Assembly: GCA_947494805.1 (NCBI GenBank)
Contig: CANLWK010000009.1
Location: 1 to 64,000, forward strand
DNA from: an uncultured Croceitalea sp.
GTDB taxonomy: Bacteria; Bacteroidota; Bacteroidia; Flavobacteriales; Flavobacteriaceae
DNA: 64,000 nucleotides
Direction: 5' to 3'
The notes beneath the pieces were generated by a model. That model saw nothing but the letters and a program-made list of their open reading frames with translations, was not told the DNA's origin and made no database searches. A program made the translations under genes and the position numbers. Shown here piece after piece: positions 34,998 through 44,794 of the stretch (its first letter is position 1; every line of letters begins with the position of its first letter).

Positions 34998-35678
34998 ATG
35001 AAACTAGAGCAAACGTTTGAAGAACAATACGAAGAGCGAGGTGATGACCACATAGGTTCAGCCCAGGATACTCCAATGCGCAAAGACGCGTTCGTTTTGA
35101 GCGATGGTGAAAAAATAGAACGAATTCAAGAAAACGTTCGTGAAATTATGCTGACTTTAGGTCTTGATCTAGACGATGATAGCCTCAGAGGAACCCCAAA
35201 AAGGGTCGCAAAAATGTTTGTGAACGAAATTTTTGGTGGATTACACCCCGACCGAAAGCCCAAGTCGTCCACTTTTGACAATAAATACAAATATGGTGAG
35301 ATGTTGGTCGAAAAAAATATCACCTTGTACTCCACTTGCGAACACCATTTATTGCCCATAGTGGGCAGGGCACATGTCGCCTATATTTCAAATGGTACCG
35401 TGGTCGGTCTCTCAAAGATGAACCGTATTGTAGACTATTATGCAAAGAGACCACAGGTACAAGAACGTTTGAATTTGCAGATTGTCAAAGAGCTGCAACA
35501 GGTGTTAGGCACCAAAGATGTCGCTTGCGTTATTGATGCCAAGCATCTATGCGTCAATTCTAGGGGCATACGTGACATCGAAAGCAGCACGGTCACCGCT
35601 GAATACGGTGGTAAGTTCAAAGAAGAGGCTGTACGCCGAGAGTTTTTAGATTATATCAATCTTGATACCGAATTTTAA
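34998..35678 (+). CDS. folE: GTP cyclohydrolase I
   Basis: 226 residues from ATG at 34998. The frame opens at 34923, but the extra 25 residues are hydrophobic and cross a -7 promoter box. GTP is converted to dihydroneopterin triphosphate for folate/pterins. Zinc ligands Cys114 and His117 (TCEHHLLP) and Cys185 (KHLCVNSRG), [10 protein letters not shown]-type [13 protein letters not shown], and [18 protein letters not shown] are all seen. Its stop overlaps the cysS ATG (TAATG). Confidence 0.95.
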   Translation: MKLEQTFEEQYEERGDDHIGSAQDTPMRKDAFVLSDGEKIERIQENVREIMLTLGLDLDDDSLRGTPKRVAKMFVNEIFGGLHPDRKPKSSTFDNKYKYGEMLVEKNITLYSTCEHHLLPIVGRAHVAYISNGTVVGLSKMNRIVDYYAKRPQVQERLNLQIVKELQQVLGTKDVACVIDAKHLCVNSRGIRDIESSTVTAEYGGKFKEEAVRREFLDYINLDTEF

Positions 35679-37159
35679 TGCAGTTGTTTAAGAATCAAAC
35701 CTTAAAAGTCTCAAATTCACTTACTGGCAAAAAAGAGGTTTTTAAACCTATAAAGGAAGGATATATTGGCATGTATGTTTGTGGTCCAACGGTTTACAGC
35801 AATGTGCACCTGGGCAACTGCCGTACTTTCATGTCATTTGATATGATTTTCAGATATTTTAGGCATTTAGGTTATAAAGTGCGTTATGTTCGCAACATTA
35901 CAGATGCCGGACACTTAGAGAACGATGCAGATGATGGGGAAGATAAGATTGCAAAAAAAGCAAAGCTAGAACAGCTAGAACCTATGGAAGTCGTACAGCG
36001 TTACACTGTTGATTTTCATGAGACTTTACAAAAATTTAATTTTTTACCCCCGAGCATTGAGCCGACCGCCACAGGCCATATCATTGAACAGATTGAGATT
36101 ATCAAAGAGATTCTTGAAAAGGGCTTTGCCTATGAGCGTAACGGTTCCGTATATTTTGATGTGGTAAAATTCAACGAGACCCACGATTATGGTAAACTAA
36201 GCGGGCGAAAGCTTGAAGACATGATTGCCAATACGCGGGACCTTGCGGCACAAGATGAGAAACGAAATCCACAAGATTTTGCCCTATGGAAAAAAGCCGA
36301 AGCACAACATATTATGCGTTGGCCCTCGCCTTGGGGTGACGGATTCCCAGGATGGCATTTGGAATGTACTGCCATGAGCACCAAATATTTAGGTGAGAAT
36401 TTTGACATTCACGGTGGTGGAATGGACTTAAAATTTCCGCATCACGAATGCGAAATTGCCCAGGCCGAGGCCAGTAATGGCCACAGTCCCGTCAATTATT
36501 GGCTGCACGCCAATATGCTGACCTTGAACGGCAAGAAAATGTCAAAATCCACGGATAACAATATTTATCCGAATGAAATTTTCAGTGGTGACAACAATAT
36601 TTTGAGCAAGGCCTATGCCCCCTCAGTAGTACGCTTTTTTATGCTACAGGCGCATTACACAAGTATTCTTGATTTAAGTGATGATGCTTTGCTGGCCTCT
36701 GAAAAAGGGTATTATCGATTGATGGATGGTCTAAAATCCTTGGCAGATGTACCTACATCACCTACCACCGATTTTGATATAAAAGCTTGGCAACAGAGAT
36801 GCTATGACGCCATGAATGATGATTTCAACACCCCTATTTTGATTTCACATCTTTTTGAAGCGATAAAGCATATCAATCTGATTAAAGGAGGAAAAGAATC
36901 GATTTCAGAAAACGATAAGGCACTGCTGCAAAGGATATTTAAAGATTTTGTTTTTGAGGTGCTGGGCTTGGAAAACCCGCAGCAGAGCGATAACAATTCT
37001 GAAACTTTATCTGGCGTTGTACAACTGTTGATTCAATTGCGCAATAATGCTAGGGCCAATAAAGATTTCGCTACTTCTGACAAAATACGCGATGAACTGG
37101 CAGCGATGGGCGTGCAACTCAAAGATGGTAAAGAAGGTACGACCTTCAGCATAAACTAG
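35678..37159 (+). CDS. cysS: Cysteinyl-tRNA synthetase
   Basis: 493 residues. Class I signature HLGN within [17 protein letters not shown], Zn ligands (Cys of YVCGPT, Cys in [17 protein letters not shown]), and KMSKS ([10 protein letters not shown]). The DALR-type C-terminus ends at KEGTTFSIN. It charges tRNA-Cys. One-base overlap with folE; yidD follows after 19 bases. Confidence 0.97.
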   Translation: MQLFKNQTLKVSNSLTGKKEVFKPIKEGYIGMYVCGPTVYSNVHLGNCRTFMSFDMIFRYFRHLGYKVRYVRNITDAGHLENDADDGEDKIAKKAKLEQLEPMEVVQRYTVDFHETLQKFNFLPPSIEPTATGHIIEQIEIIKEILEKGFAYERNGSVYFDVVKFNETHDYGKLSGRKLEDMIANTRDLAAQDEKRNPQDFALWKKAEAQHIMRWPSPWGDGFPGWHLECTAMSTKYLGENFDIHGGGMDLKFPHHECEIAQAEASNGHSPVNYWLHANMLTLNGKKMSKSTDNNIYPNEIFSGDNNILSKAYAPSVVRFFMLQAHYTSILDLSDDALLASEKGYYRLMDGLKSLADVPTSPTTDFDIKAWQQRCYDAMNDDFNTPILISHLFEAIKHINLIKGGKESISENDKALLQRIFKDFVFEVLGLENPQQSDNNSETLSGVVQLLIQLRNNARANKDFATSDKIRDELAAMGVQLKDGKEGTTFSIN

Positions 37160-37178
37160 GCACTCTAAAACTGAGGAC

Positions 37179-37400
37179 ATGAAAAAGATTTTGATAGCCC
37201 CGTTTGTTTTTTTGGTTAGGGCCTATCAATTGTTGATTTCACCATATACCCCGGCCACGTGCCGATACTCGCCCACTTGCTCAGCCTATACACTTGAAGC
37301 CTTAAAAAAACACGGCCTGTTCAAAGGTGGATGGTTGTCCATCAAGCGTATTTTTAGCTGTAATCCCTGGGGCGGTAGCGGGTATGACCCCGTTCCCTAA
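37179..37400 (+). CDS. yidD: Membrane protein insertion efficiency factor YidD
   Basis: 73 residues. The family signature [19 protein letters not shown] with Cys residues, preceded by the amphipathic helix [20 protein letters not shown] and followed by [17 protein letters not shown]. YidD assists YidC-mediated insertion. It is not next to rpmH/rnpA here, as is common in Bacteroidota. Confidence 0.94.
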   Translation: MKKILIAPFVFLVRAYQLLISPYTPATCRYSPTCSAYTLEALKKHGLFKGGWLSIKRIFSCNPWGGSGYDPVP

Positions 37401-37424
37401 TAAAATTGAAATACAAGAACCAGA

Positions 37425-37495
37425 TTCAAGTTCAGGTTCAGGGTAAAAACCTATTACCAAACACTGACCACTTCAAACATCCAGCATCCAGCATC
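37425..37495. repeat. Two short simple-sequence arrays in the yidD-lgt gap
   Basis: TTCAAG-TTCAGG-TTCAGG (37425-37442) and CATCCAG-CATCCAG-CATC (37478-37495) within the 164-base gap. They do not lie in a convincing frame and no terminator is seen. Confidence 0.5.
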
Positions 37496-37564
37496 TCGCT
37501 AAAAATCAAAAAAATCGAATCTTCTAACCATCGAAAACATTTATCTTAGCCCAAAACAACTCAT

Positions 37565-38527
37565 ATGTACTTTTTAGGTTTCAACTGGAATCCGAATGAT
37601 ATACTTTTTAAGATTGGTTTTGTACAAATCAAATATTACAACCTGTTATGGATATTGGCATTCGTTGTGGGATGGTACATTATGAAGAAGATTTTTGTCA
37701 AAGAACATAAATCCATGGAGAAGTTGGATTCACTCTTTGTCTACTGTGTGGTTTCCATTATGCTAGGTGCCCGATTAGGCCACGTATTCTTTTATGATTG
37801 GGATTATTATAAAGACCACCTTTTAGAGATTTTACTACCCATTAGAGAAAGTACCAACGAATCGCTTTTTGGTTTCATCAACGGTTATGAATTTACCGGG
37901 TTTACTGGCCTCGCAAGCCATGGAGCTGCGATTGCAGCCATTATTGCCTTGTTTTTGTTTGCCCGAAAATATAAGGACATGAGTTTTTTATGGTTGTTGG
38001 ACCGCGTGACCATCACTTGTGCCATTGGTGCAACTTTTGTTCGGTTGGGCAATTTTTTCAACTCAGAAATCAACGGAAAAATAGTTGGCAAATCTTTTGC
38101 CCTAGCAACTAGGTTCATTAGAGATTCTGACGATATGCCCGCCTATAAAGCCATGCGATTGACACAAGAAAAGACGGCAAGTGCAGCTTATAAGGCCATA
38201 GAAAGCAAACCAGAATTTGCACAGCTGCTACAAGAAATTCCATACCGTCACCCCGCGCAATTGTATGAAGCATTTTTGTATTTAATTTTATTTGGTTTGA
38301 TGTGGTTCACTTACTGGAAAACCAGTAAAAGTGAAAAGTCGGGCTTCTTATTTGGCCTTTTCATGGTCGGTTTATGGTCTGCACGATTTGTAGTTGAATT
38401 CTTCAAGAAAAGCCAAGGTGGATTTGAGGAAACCTGGGGTACGTTCTCTACGGGACAATGGTTGAGCATTCCAATGATTTTAGTAGGATTGTATTTTATG
38501 TTGCGTCCTGTAAATCAAAAACAGTAG
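37565..38527 (+). CDS. lgt: Prolipoprotein diacylglyceryl transferase
   Basis: 320 residues, inner-membrane enzyme with about seven helices. It transfers diacylglycerol from phosphatidylglycerol to the lipobox Cys. Landmarks: IKYYNLLWILAFVVGWYIM, LGARLGHVFFYDWDYY, the signature RLGNFFNSEINGKIVGK, PYRHPAQLYEAFLYL and RFVVEFFK. An insert between helices 5 and 6 (RDSDDMPAYKAMRLTQEKTAS) is larger than in E. coli, as is common in Bacteroidota. The many lipoproteins in this window depend on it. DUF192 follows after three bases. Confidence 0.95.
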   Translation: MYFLGFNWNPNDILFKIGFVQIKYYNLLWILAFVVGWYIMKKIFVKEHKSMEKLDSLFVYCVVSIMLGARLGHVFFYDWDYYKDHLLEILLPIRESTNESLFGFINGYEFTGFTGLASHGAAIAAIIALFLFARKYKDMSFLWLLDRVTITCAIGATFVRLGNFFNSEINGKIVGKSFALATRFIRDSDDMPAYKAMRLTQEKTASAAYKAIESKPEFAQLLQEIPYRHPAQLYEAFLYLILFGLMWFTYWKTSKSEKSGFLFGLFMVGLWSARFVVEFFKKSQGGFEETWGTFSTGQWLSIPMILVGLYFMLRPVNQKQ

Positions 38528-38530
38528 GGC

Positions 38531-39007
38531 ATGAAGCACTGTTTATGTTTTGTTATCGCTATGTTGTTCTTTGTAGGATGCAAAGACAAAAAGACGGCAG
38601 AGTCCATCAAAACAGAGAAAATAAGCTTTTCCAAAGAAGGAACCCTTGAGATTGTTCGAGATACTATTGTCTTAGCTGAACTTGATGTCGAGTTTGCCAA
38701 AAGTGACTACGAGGTACAAACAGGGTTGATGTACCGGGACACTATGGAAGAAAAACAAGGTATGTTTTTCATTTTTGATGATGTAGAAATACATTCTTTC
38801 TATATGAAGAATACAGAAATTCCTTTAGACATTATCTACATTGATGAAAACCTGCGTATCGTGAGCTTTCAAAAGAACGCCAAGCCTTTTGATGAAACGG
38901 GGCTTTCTTCAAAAGTTCCGATAAAGTATGTGCTTGAAATAAATGGTGGCCTCGCAGACCAATGGGGATTGCAAATAGGCGATTCCGTTTCTTATTCAAA
39001 AAATTAA
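38531..39007 (+). CDS. DUF192-domain lipoprotein
   Basis: 158 residues. Lipobox MLFFVGC (Cys17), a charged linker, then the DUF192 fold: TGLMYRDTMEEKQGMFFIFD, FYMKNTEIPLDIIYIDENLRI, and VLEINGGLADQWGLQIGD. The family is widespread, small and of unknown function. Directly behind lgt and one base before the GNAT gene (contiguous stop/start). Confidence 0.87.
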   Translation: MKHCLCFVIAMLFFVGCKDKKTAESIKTEKISFSKEGTLEIVRDTIVLAELDVEFAKSDYEVQTGLMYRDTMEEKQGMFFIFDDVEIHSFYMKNTEIPLDIIYIDENLRIVSFQKNAKPFDETGLSSKVPIKYVLEINGGLADQWGLQIGDSVSYSKN

Positions 39008-39541
39008 ATGCCAAACTACCTGTTAGAGGGTCAAACCACTGAACGTTTATTTTTTAGGAAACTTACTCCTGAAGATTTCAAAGATTGGTTGCCCTTTTAC
39101 GACAATCCTGCCTCTACCCAATATTGGAATGGATTGCCAACTGATCCATCAACAGCATGTAAAGAACAGTTTAAAAGAATTTTTGAACGTTATGAATTGG
39201 GGATTGGCGGCATGAATGCACTGATATCCAAAAAAGACAATCGATTGATCGGTATGTGCGGGCTTTTGATACAACAGGTTGATAATAGTGAAGAACTTGA
39301 AATCGGGTACTCGGTTTTACCTAAGTTTTGGAGACAGGGTTACGCTTTTGAGGCGGCCAAAAAATGCAAAGATTTTGCCTTTGAACATCGATTGAGGGAT
39401 TCACTGATTTCCATCATTCAAGTTGATAATATTCCCTCGCAAAGAACAGCAATCAAGAATGGGATGCGACTGGACAAAACCACCACCTATAAAAACAATC
39501 GCGTTCACATATTTAGGATACATGGAACTAAGACCGATTGA
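39008..39541 (+). CDS. GNAT-family N-acetyltransferase (RimJ/RimL type)
   Basis: 177 residues. TERLFFRKLTPEDFKDW at the start and IGYSVLPKFWRQGYAFEAAK (acetyl-CoA-binding motif A) plus NIPSQRTAIKNGMRL (motif B) identify the Acetyltransf_3 type. It uses acetyl-CoA to acetylate an amine; the substrate is not predictable. It begins immediately after the DUF192 stop. Confidence 0.88.
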   Translation: MPNYLLEGQTTERLFFRKLTPEDFKDWLPFYDNPASTQYWNGLPTDPSTACKEQFKRIFERYELGIGGMNALISKKDNRLIGMCGLLIQQVDNSEELEIGYSVLPKFWRQGYAFEAAKKCKDFAFEHRLRDSLISIIQVDNIPSQRTAIKNGMRLDKTTTYKNNRVHIFRIHGTKTD

Positions 39542-39547
39542 TTACAT

Positions 39548-40801
39548 TTGGGCAAAGGTATTCTTGTGAAACACGCTGCGATACGTATTGACCATCAATC
39601 ACAAATCAAACCGCTGTTGGCCAAGCTTCTTCAAGGAAAAGCCAATCCAATTCTTGAGATTCCAGACAATACAAAAGGTGCCGTCTTTTCGTCCAATGAA
39701 TTGGAAAAATACATTGATGAAGAAGAGCGTCACGGTATACGCCTCCTTACAAAGCACAAAGAACAGTCATTGAAATCAATGAGCAGTGGTGAGCAAAAAA
39801 AAGCCCTTTTAACATATTTATTGCAGCAAAACCCTAGTTTTTTAGTGCTTATCAATCCCTATGACAATTTAGACCAGCAAAGTCAAAACAAACTGGAGCA
39901 AATGCTCTTAGAATTGTCAAACAAGTTTTTACTGGTGCAATTCTTAAGCAGGACCAAAGATATTTTACCATTTACAAAGCGGTTTTTTTACCTTAAAACA
40001 AATGAACTTGTACCACTTGATACGTCAAAGGATTTTCACTCCAAACGCAAGTCGTTAAATGTATCTTTTAGAGGTGAAATTCCGAAACCTCTGGATGCAA
40101 TTTCATTGGAAATGGATACCCTTGTTGAATTTAATGCTGTCTCGGTAAGTTTTGACAATAGGCCGGTACTTGTAAACATCAATTGGACCATTAAAAAAGG
40201 GGAGTTTTGGCAGTTGACCGGGCCTAATGGTAGTGGTAAATCTACCTTATTGAACATGATTGTTGGAGATAGCCATAAAGGCTATGGGCAAGACTTGACG
40301 CTCTTCGGAATGAAAAAAGGGAGTGGAGAAAGCGTTTGGGATATTAAATATTACATCGGATATTTCACTCCTGCAATGCTTATCTCATTTAAGGGGTACG
40401 ATACCCTCAAAAATATGTTGATGGCGGCCTTGCACGATGCAATTGGCCTGTACGTCAAGCCAAGTGAATCAGAAAAAAATCTAGCCTTGAAATGGTTGGC
40501 ACTACTGGGGTTGGATCACAAAAAAGAAGTGCAATTTCGGCAAATCTCTGAAGGTGAAAAACGACTGGTAATGACGGCCAGAGCCATGATCAAACACCCA
40601 CCGCTGTTGATTCTTGATGAACCGACCATTGGTCTTGATGATTTAAATGCGGCAAAATTCGTGGCTTTGGTCAATAAAATGGCAAAAGAGACCGGTTCTA
40701 CCATAATATATGTGTCTCATCGTAACGAACAAGGGTTGCTTCCTAAGTCTATCTACGAACTGACGCCAGCACCAAATGGGGCCACAGGAAAAATAAAGTA
40801 A
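39548..40801 (+). CDS. Twin ABC ATPase with degenerate N-terminal half
   Basis: 417 residues, TTG start. Only the C-terminal half is intact: Walker A GPNGSGKS (225-232), signature ISEGEKR (about 333-339), Walker B LLILDEPT (353-360), and an H-loop IIYVSHRNE. The N-terminal half keeps a signature-like MSSGEQKK (78-85) but has no Walker A, and its Walker B reads LVLINPYD (99-106). No membrane part is present. It resembles the ModF/PhrA-like twin ATPases without a transporter. A regulatory or scaffold role for the first half is inference. Confidence 0.85.
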   Translation: MGKGILVKHAAIRIDHQSQIKPLLAKLLQGKANPILEIPDNTKGAVFSSNELEKYIDEEERHGIRLLTKHKEQSLKSMSSGEQKKALLTYLLQQNPSFLVLINPYDNLDQQSQNKLEQMLLELSNKFLLVQFLSRTKDILPFTKRFFYLKTNELVPLDTSKDFHSKRKSLNVSFRGEIPKPLDAISLEMDTLVEFNAVSVSFDNRPVLVNINWTIKKGEFWQLTGPNGSGKSTLLNMIVGDSHKGYGQDLTLFGMKKGSGESVWDIKYYIGYFTPAMLISFKGYDTLKNMLMAALHDAIGLYVKPSESEKNLALKWLALLGLDHKKEVQFRQISEGEKRLVMTARAMIKHPPLLILDEPTIGLDDLNAAKFVALVNKMAKETGSTIIYVSHRNEQGLLPKSIYELTPAPNGATGKIK

Positions 40802-40809
40802 CTTGTGTT

Positions 40810-41341
40810 ATGGATAAAGCCAATATCATCAAGATACTACTAAAGAATCACAATACATTTATCGCGAAATTGGAGTCGTTATCTGATGCGGATTTTACAG
40901 CTGCAAATAATGGAAAGTGGAATGCCGGCCATCAGTTAAGCCATATTGTCAAATCAGTGGTCGCTGTTCAACGTGCATTTGAGTTGCCAAAATCAGTTCT
41001 TGAAGACAAGTTCGGTACCACTACAAGGAAAAATAGAACCTACAAAGAGGTCGTTGCCGATTACCTAAATGTATTACATGAAAATACTGATTATGTACTA
41101 CTTGAAAAGTTCACACCCTCAACAATCGTTGTCACCGATAAAACGATGGTTTTAGAACAACTACGCACCCTAATCAAAACGCTGGTGAATGATTGACGAG
41201 TGCAGTGAAATAGAATTGGACACCTTTATTTTACCGCATCCTGTAATGGGCGATCAAACCTTACGTGAGATACTATACTTTACGGCATACCATGTTTTAC
41301 ATCATGACAGACAAATTCTAGAAAACCTAAAAACCAGTTAA
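40810..41341 (+). pseudogene. DinB-like protein split by a frame change
   Basis: The first frame (40810-41196, 128 residues) encodes an N-terminal DinB helical bundle: ANNGKWNAGHQLSHIVKS with likely metal ligand His. It stops at TGA 41194. The missing C-terminus (HPVMGDQTLREILYFTAYHVLHH, ending DRQILENLKTS) is found in the +1 frame from ATG 41189 to stop 41341, overlapping the first stop by eight bases. A single-base insertion in one ancestral gene, or a sequencing error, is the simplest explanation. A split protein made by coupled re-initiation (ATGATTGA) is possible. The metal-site His lies in the second piece. Confidence 0.7.
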
Positions 41342-41346
41342 CACCC

Positions 41347-41670
41347 ATGGACTTAGATGCAAAAAAAGAACTGTACAGTAAAACAATTGCCTTGGCTGGC
41401 CTTGAACTTAAAGGTAAAAACATGCTTTACACCTCTTCAAACGGTTATATGTTCTCACAATTGAACAAAGTTGGTGAAATAGGCATACGCCTTTCTAAAT
41501 CAGATATTGCAGATTTTGATGCCCAATTTGGCGCCCACCCTTTTAAATCATATGGCGCCACCATGAGAGAATATGTATTGATACCTGAAAATATACACAA
41601 CGATTTACAAGTACTCTCTGAATGGCTTAAAAAAGGATATCAATATGTTTGTAGTTTACCTCCAAAATAA
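41347..41670 (+). CDS. TfoX N-terminal-like small protein
   Basis: 107 residues. The pattern of MFSQLNKVGEIGIRLSKSD followed by FDAQFGAHPFKSYGATMREYVLIP and a C-terminal helix LQVLSEWLKKGYQYV resembles the TfoX_N/YjbR fold of small proteins of unknown function. The second half of TfoX (competence part) is absent, so no claim on competence. It follows the DinB gene by five bases. Confidence 0.6.
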   Translation: MDLDAKKELYSKTIALAGLELKGKNMLYTSSNGYMFSQLNKVGEIGIRLSKSDIADFDAQFGAHPFKSYGATMREYVLIPENIHNDLQVLSEWLKKGYQYVCSLPPK

Positions 41671-41704
41671 AAAGAGCCGTTCTGTGATGAACGGCCCTTT
41701 TTTT
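41669..41704. terminator. Bidirectional terminator between TfoX-like and secDF
   Basis: Stem AAAAAGAGCCGTTC/GAACGGCCCTTTTT with one mismatch, loop TGTGAT, T-run on both strands. Confidence 0.82.
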
Positions 41705-41719
41705 GAGTTAGTTATTTTT

Positions 41720-44689
41720 TTATTCCTTACCCGAAGTAATTTTCTTTTTCAATGCATCAAACATAATTGGCGTAGCAATAAACACAGATGAATAGGTACC
41801 AACGATTACACCAATGATCATTGCGAACATGAAGCCTCGTAAACTTTCACCACCGAAAACGAAAATTGCCAATAGTACGATCAACGTTGTCAAAGATGTG
41901 TTCAGCGTACGGCTCAAGGTACTGTTCAAGGCTTCGTTAATATGCTCACCTTTGTTCCACCCCTTAAGATTGACCACTTCACGAATACGGTCAAAGACCA
42001 CCACGGTATCGTTCAAAGAGTAACCTATAACCGTTAGGATCGCAGCAATAAAAGCTTGGTCGATTTCCATGTTAAAAGGCATGATGGCTCCTGTCAACGA
42101 AAAGATACCCAACACAATCAACACATCATGGAAAACTGCCGTTACCGCACCTAAAGAGAATTGCCATCTTCTAAATCGCAAAAGAATGTATAAGAATACA
42201 ACAGCCAATGAACCAAAAATGGCCCATACAGCATTTTTCTTAATATCATCGGCAATGGTAGGACCTACTTTGACCGACTGTAGAATACCAATTGATTTTT
42301 CAGAGGCTCCCACGGTGAAATCGTTAAAAGACGTACCATCAGGCAAATACTTTTGTAATGAAGTATACAGTTTGTCTTGAATCTCATTATCCACTTCAAT
42401 ACCTTCAACATCTACTTTGTAAGGTGTTGTTATCTTGATTTGATTTGATTCACCAAATGTCTTCACATTGGTACCACTACCAAAGACTTCATTCAAATCT
42501 GTTGTAATCTCTGAAGGATTTACAGCTTGTTCAAAACGGACTTGGTACGAACGCCCACCGATAAAGTCAACCCCTTGTTGCAAACCTGTAGTAAACAATG
42601 AAAATGCACCTACACCGACCAAAATAAATGAGATAACATAGGCCACTTTTCGTTTACCTAAGAAGTTGATGTTCATATTCTTGAACAAGTTCTTGGTTAC
42701 GCCAGTTGAGAATTGTAGGTCTCTTCCCTTTTTAGAAATGTACCAATCCACCAACAATCTAGTAATGAAAATTGCGGTAAACAAAGATGTTACAATACCT
42801 ATAAGAAGCGTAGTAGCAAAACCTTTGATAGGTCCCGATCCAAAGATGAAAAGAATAATAGCGGTAAGACCGGTAGTAATGTTGGCATCTAAAATTGAAG
42901 ACAACGCATTGCTGAAACCATCGGCAACGGCCTGTGCTTTACCTTTTCCACGTGCCAGCTCTTCTTTAATACGTTCAAATATAAGTACATTGGCATCTAC
43001 CGACATACCTATTGTCAATACGATACCAGCAATACCTGGCAAGGTCAATACCGCACCCAGACTGGTCAAGACCCCAAATATCAACAAGATGTTGAATACC
43101 AAAGCTATGTCAGCAAAAATACCTGCTTTGCCATAATAGAATATCATCCAAAGCAATACAAAAACCATGGCAATGACAAAAGACATGAAACCACTATCAA
43201 TGGCCTCTTGACCCAATGATGGACCAACTACCTCAGATTGTATGATTTCAGCCGAAGCAGGTAACTTACCTGCACGCAGTACGTTCGCTATATCTTTGGT
43301 CTCTACCAGTGAAAAGTCACCGGTGATTTCAGAACGGCCACCAGAGATAGGGCCCCTTGATACGCCTGGAGCTGTGTATACCTTATCATCAAGAACTACC
43401 GCAATACCTGTTTTATTCTTAAAGACCTCACCTGTTACTTTTTCCCATTCCCTAGCACCTTTGGTGTTCATCACCATAGTTACCTTGGGGTCGTTGGTAT
43501 AAGGGTCTATTTCTGATGCAGCATCAACAATGACATCACCGCTCATCGCAGGAACGTTGTCGCGATTTGCTTTAAGGGCATACAATTCTACCAATTCACT
43601 ATCACTGTCGCGACTAACCCTTTGCCATGCAAATTTTACAAATTGTACATCAGCTGGCAATAGCCTACGAATCTCAGACATTCTTAAATAAGAACCTACC
43701 GCTGCGGTATCGGCTATGGCTACTTGTGCTATAGCATTACCACCAGCTGGTAATAATTTGCTCAATAACGGATTTGATTCAGAGGCCAAATCCAAAGAGT
43801 CTTGCGAAACATCTGAGAGCAACGAATCGATTTCTGATTCTGGTGTCGTCAAGGTGTCTTGTTCTTGTTCGGTTGGCTCCAAAATTGCGCGAAGACGCTC
43901 ATTGGCACTCAATACGAACTGACCTAAACTTGGATTCGAAGGGGAGTACGTCTCCCAAAACTCCAATTGCGCTGTGCTTGACAACAACTCTTGTGCTCTA
44001 CCGATATCGCGAGCACCTGGCAATTCCACTAAAATACGGCCCGACTTACCCTCTCTTTGAATATTGGGTTGTGTTACCCCAAAACCATCAATACGTTCAC
44101 GAAGTACTTCAAATGCAGATTCAATAGACTCATCAATTTTGGTTCTGATAATAGGCTTTACCTCATCATCGCCCATTTGAAAATTGATGGCATCGCTCAA
44201 TGTCTTATTCGCAAAAATATCGGGTGACGCCAATTTTGTATCACCTTTGATATTATCAAAAGCATCAAAGAACAATTCTAAATACGTATCGTCACTATTT
44301 TTAGAAGCTTCGTCAGCATCTGCCAATGCTTTATTGAATACAGGGTTCTTCGAGTTCTCGGTCAACCCTTTCAAGATATCCTTTACTGAAATCTGAAGTG
44401 TGACGTTAATACCACCTTTAAGGTCAAGCCCTTTGTTCAACTCATATTTTTTGGCATCGTCATAACTGGTATACCCCAAGATAGGGTTGCTACCAATAGA
44501 ATCTAAATATGACGTTTCTAAAGCCTCACGCTTAGTGATAAAATCATCTTCAACTTCAGAGATTTGATTGACGGCGAATTTCTCGGCGTCCGTTTCAATC
44601 TTTCCTGTGATAAAGGTGAAGGATAACTGATAAATACTCACCAAACCAAAAAGGAGCGCAAAAAGCTTTATAAGTCCTTTATTCTGCAT
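41720..44689 (-). CDS. secDF: Fused preprotein translocase SecD-SecF
   Basis: 989 residues, the fused form usual in Bacteroidota (12 membrane helices). The SecD part opens with a helix (LIKLFALLFGLVSIYQ), KYELNKGLDLKGGINVTLQI, and RILVELPGARDIGRAQELL; the large periplasmic P1 domain follows. TM signature TIGMSVDANVLIFERIKEEL is in SecD. The SecF part starts near residue 690 (GLQQGVDFIGGRSYQVRF) and repeats the RND fold (TVIGYSLNDTVVVFDRIREV). It uses the proton gradient to pull preproteins across the inner membrane. Upstream sits a clear promoter. Confidence 0.97.
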   Translation of the reverse strand: MQNKGLIKLFALLFGLVSIYQLSFTFITGKIETDAEKFAVNQISEVEDDFITKREALETSYLDSIGSNPILGYTSYDDAKKYELNKGLDLKGGINVTLQISVKDILKGLTENSKNPVFNKALADADEASKNSDDTYLELFFDAFDNIKGDTKLASPDIFANKTLSDAINFQMGDDEVKPIIRTKIDESIESAFEVLRERIDGFGVTQPNIQREGKSGRILVELPGARDIGRAQELLSSTAQLEFWETYSPSNPSLGQFVLSANERLRAILEPTEQEQDTLTTPESEIDSLLSDVSQDSLDLASESNPLLSKLLPAGGNAIAQVAIADTAAVGSYLRMSEIRRLLPADVQFVKFAWQRVSRDSDSELVELYALKANRDNVPAMSGDVIVDAASEIDPYTNDPKVTMVMNTKGAREWEKVTGEVFKNKTGIAVVLDDKVYTAPGVSRGPISGGRSEITGDFSLVETKDIANVLRAGKLPASAEIIQSEVVGPSLGQEAIDSGFMSFVIAMVFVLLWMIFYYGKAGIFADIALVFNILLIFGVLTSLGAVLTLPGIAGIVLTIGMSVDANVLIFERIKEELARGKGKAQAVADGFSNALSSILDANITTGLTAIILFIFGSGPIKGFATTLLIGIVTSLFTAIFITRLLVDWYISKKGRDLQFSTGVTKNLFKNMNINFLGKRKVAYVISFILVGVGAFSLFTTGLQQGVDFIGGRSYQVRFEQAVNPSEITTDLNEVFGSGTNVKTFGESNQIKITTPYKVDVEGIEVDNEIQDKLYTSLQKYLPDGTSFNDFTVGASEKSIGILQSVKVGPTIADDIKKNAVWAIFGSLAVVFLYILLRFRRWQFSLGAVTAVFHDVLIVLGIFSLTGAIMPFNMEIDQAFIAAILTVIGYSLNDTVVVFDRIREVVNLKGWNKGEHINEALNSTLSRTLNTSLTTLIVLLAIFVFGGESLRGFMFAMIIGVIVGTYSSVFIATPIMFDALKKKITSGKE

Positions 44690-44726
44690 TGATTACTATA
44701 TTTTAGAATTTTTCTTAAACAGCGTG

Positions 44727-44757
44727 CAAATATATCATTTCAAATAAGATTTGCCAA
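44727..44757 (-). promoter_or_regulatory. Promoter of secDF
   Basis: Minus-strand TTG (44757-44755), 20-base spacer, TATATTTG (44734-44727): a full -33/-7 match, 38 bases upstream of the ATG. Confidence 0.57.
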
Positions 44758-44794
44758 TAGAATATCGTCATAAAACGCTGAGTAGTGTAAATAA

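Noticed and set aside
37425-37495. CRISPR-like repeats
   Set aside because: Units of 6-7 bases without spacers; no cas genes anywhere in the window.
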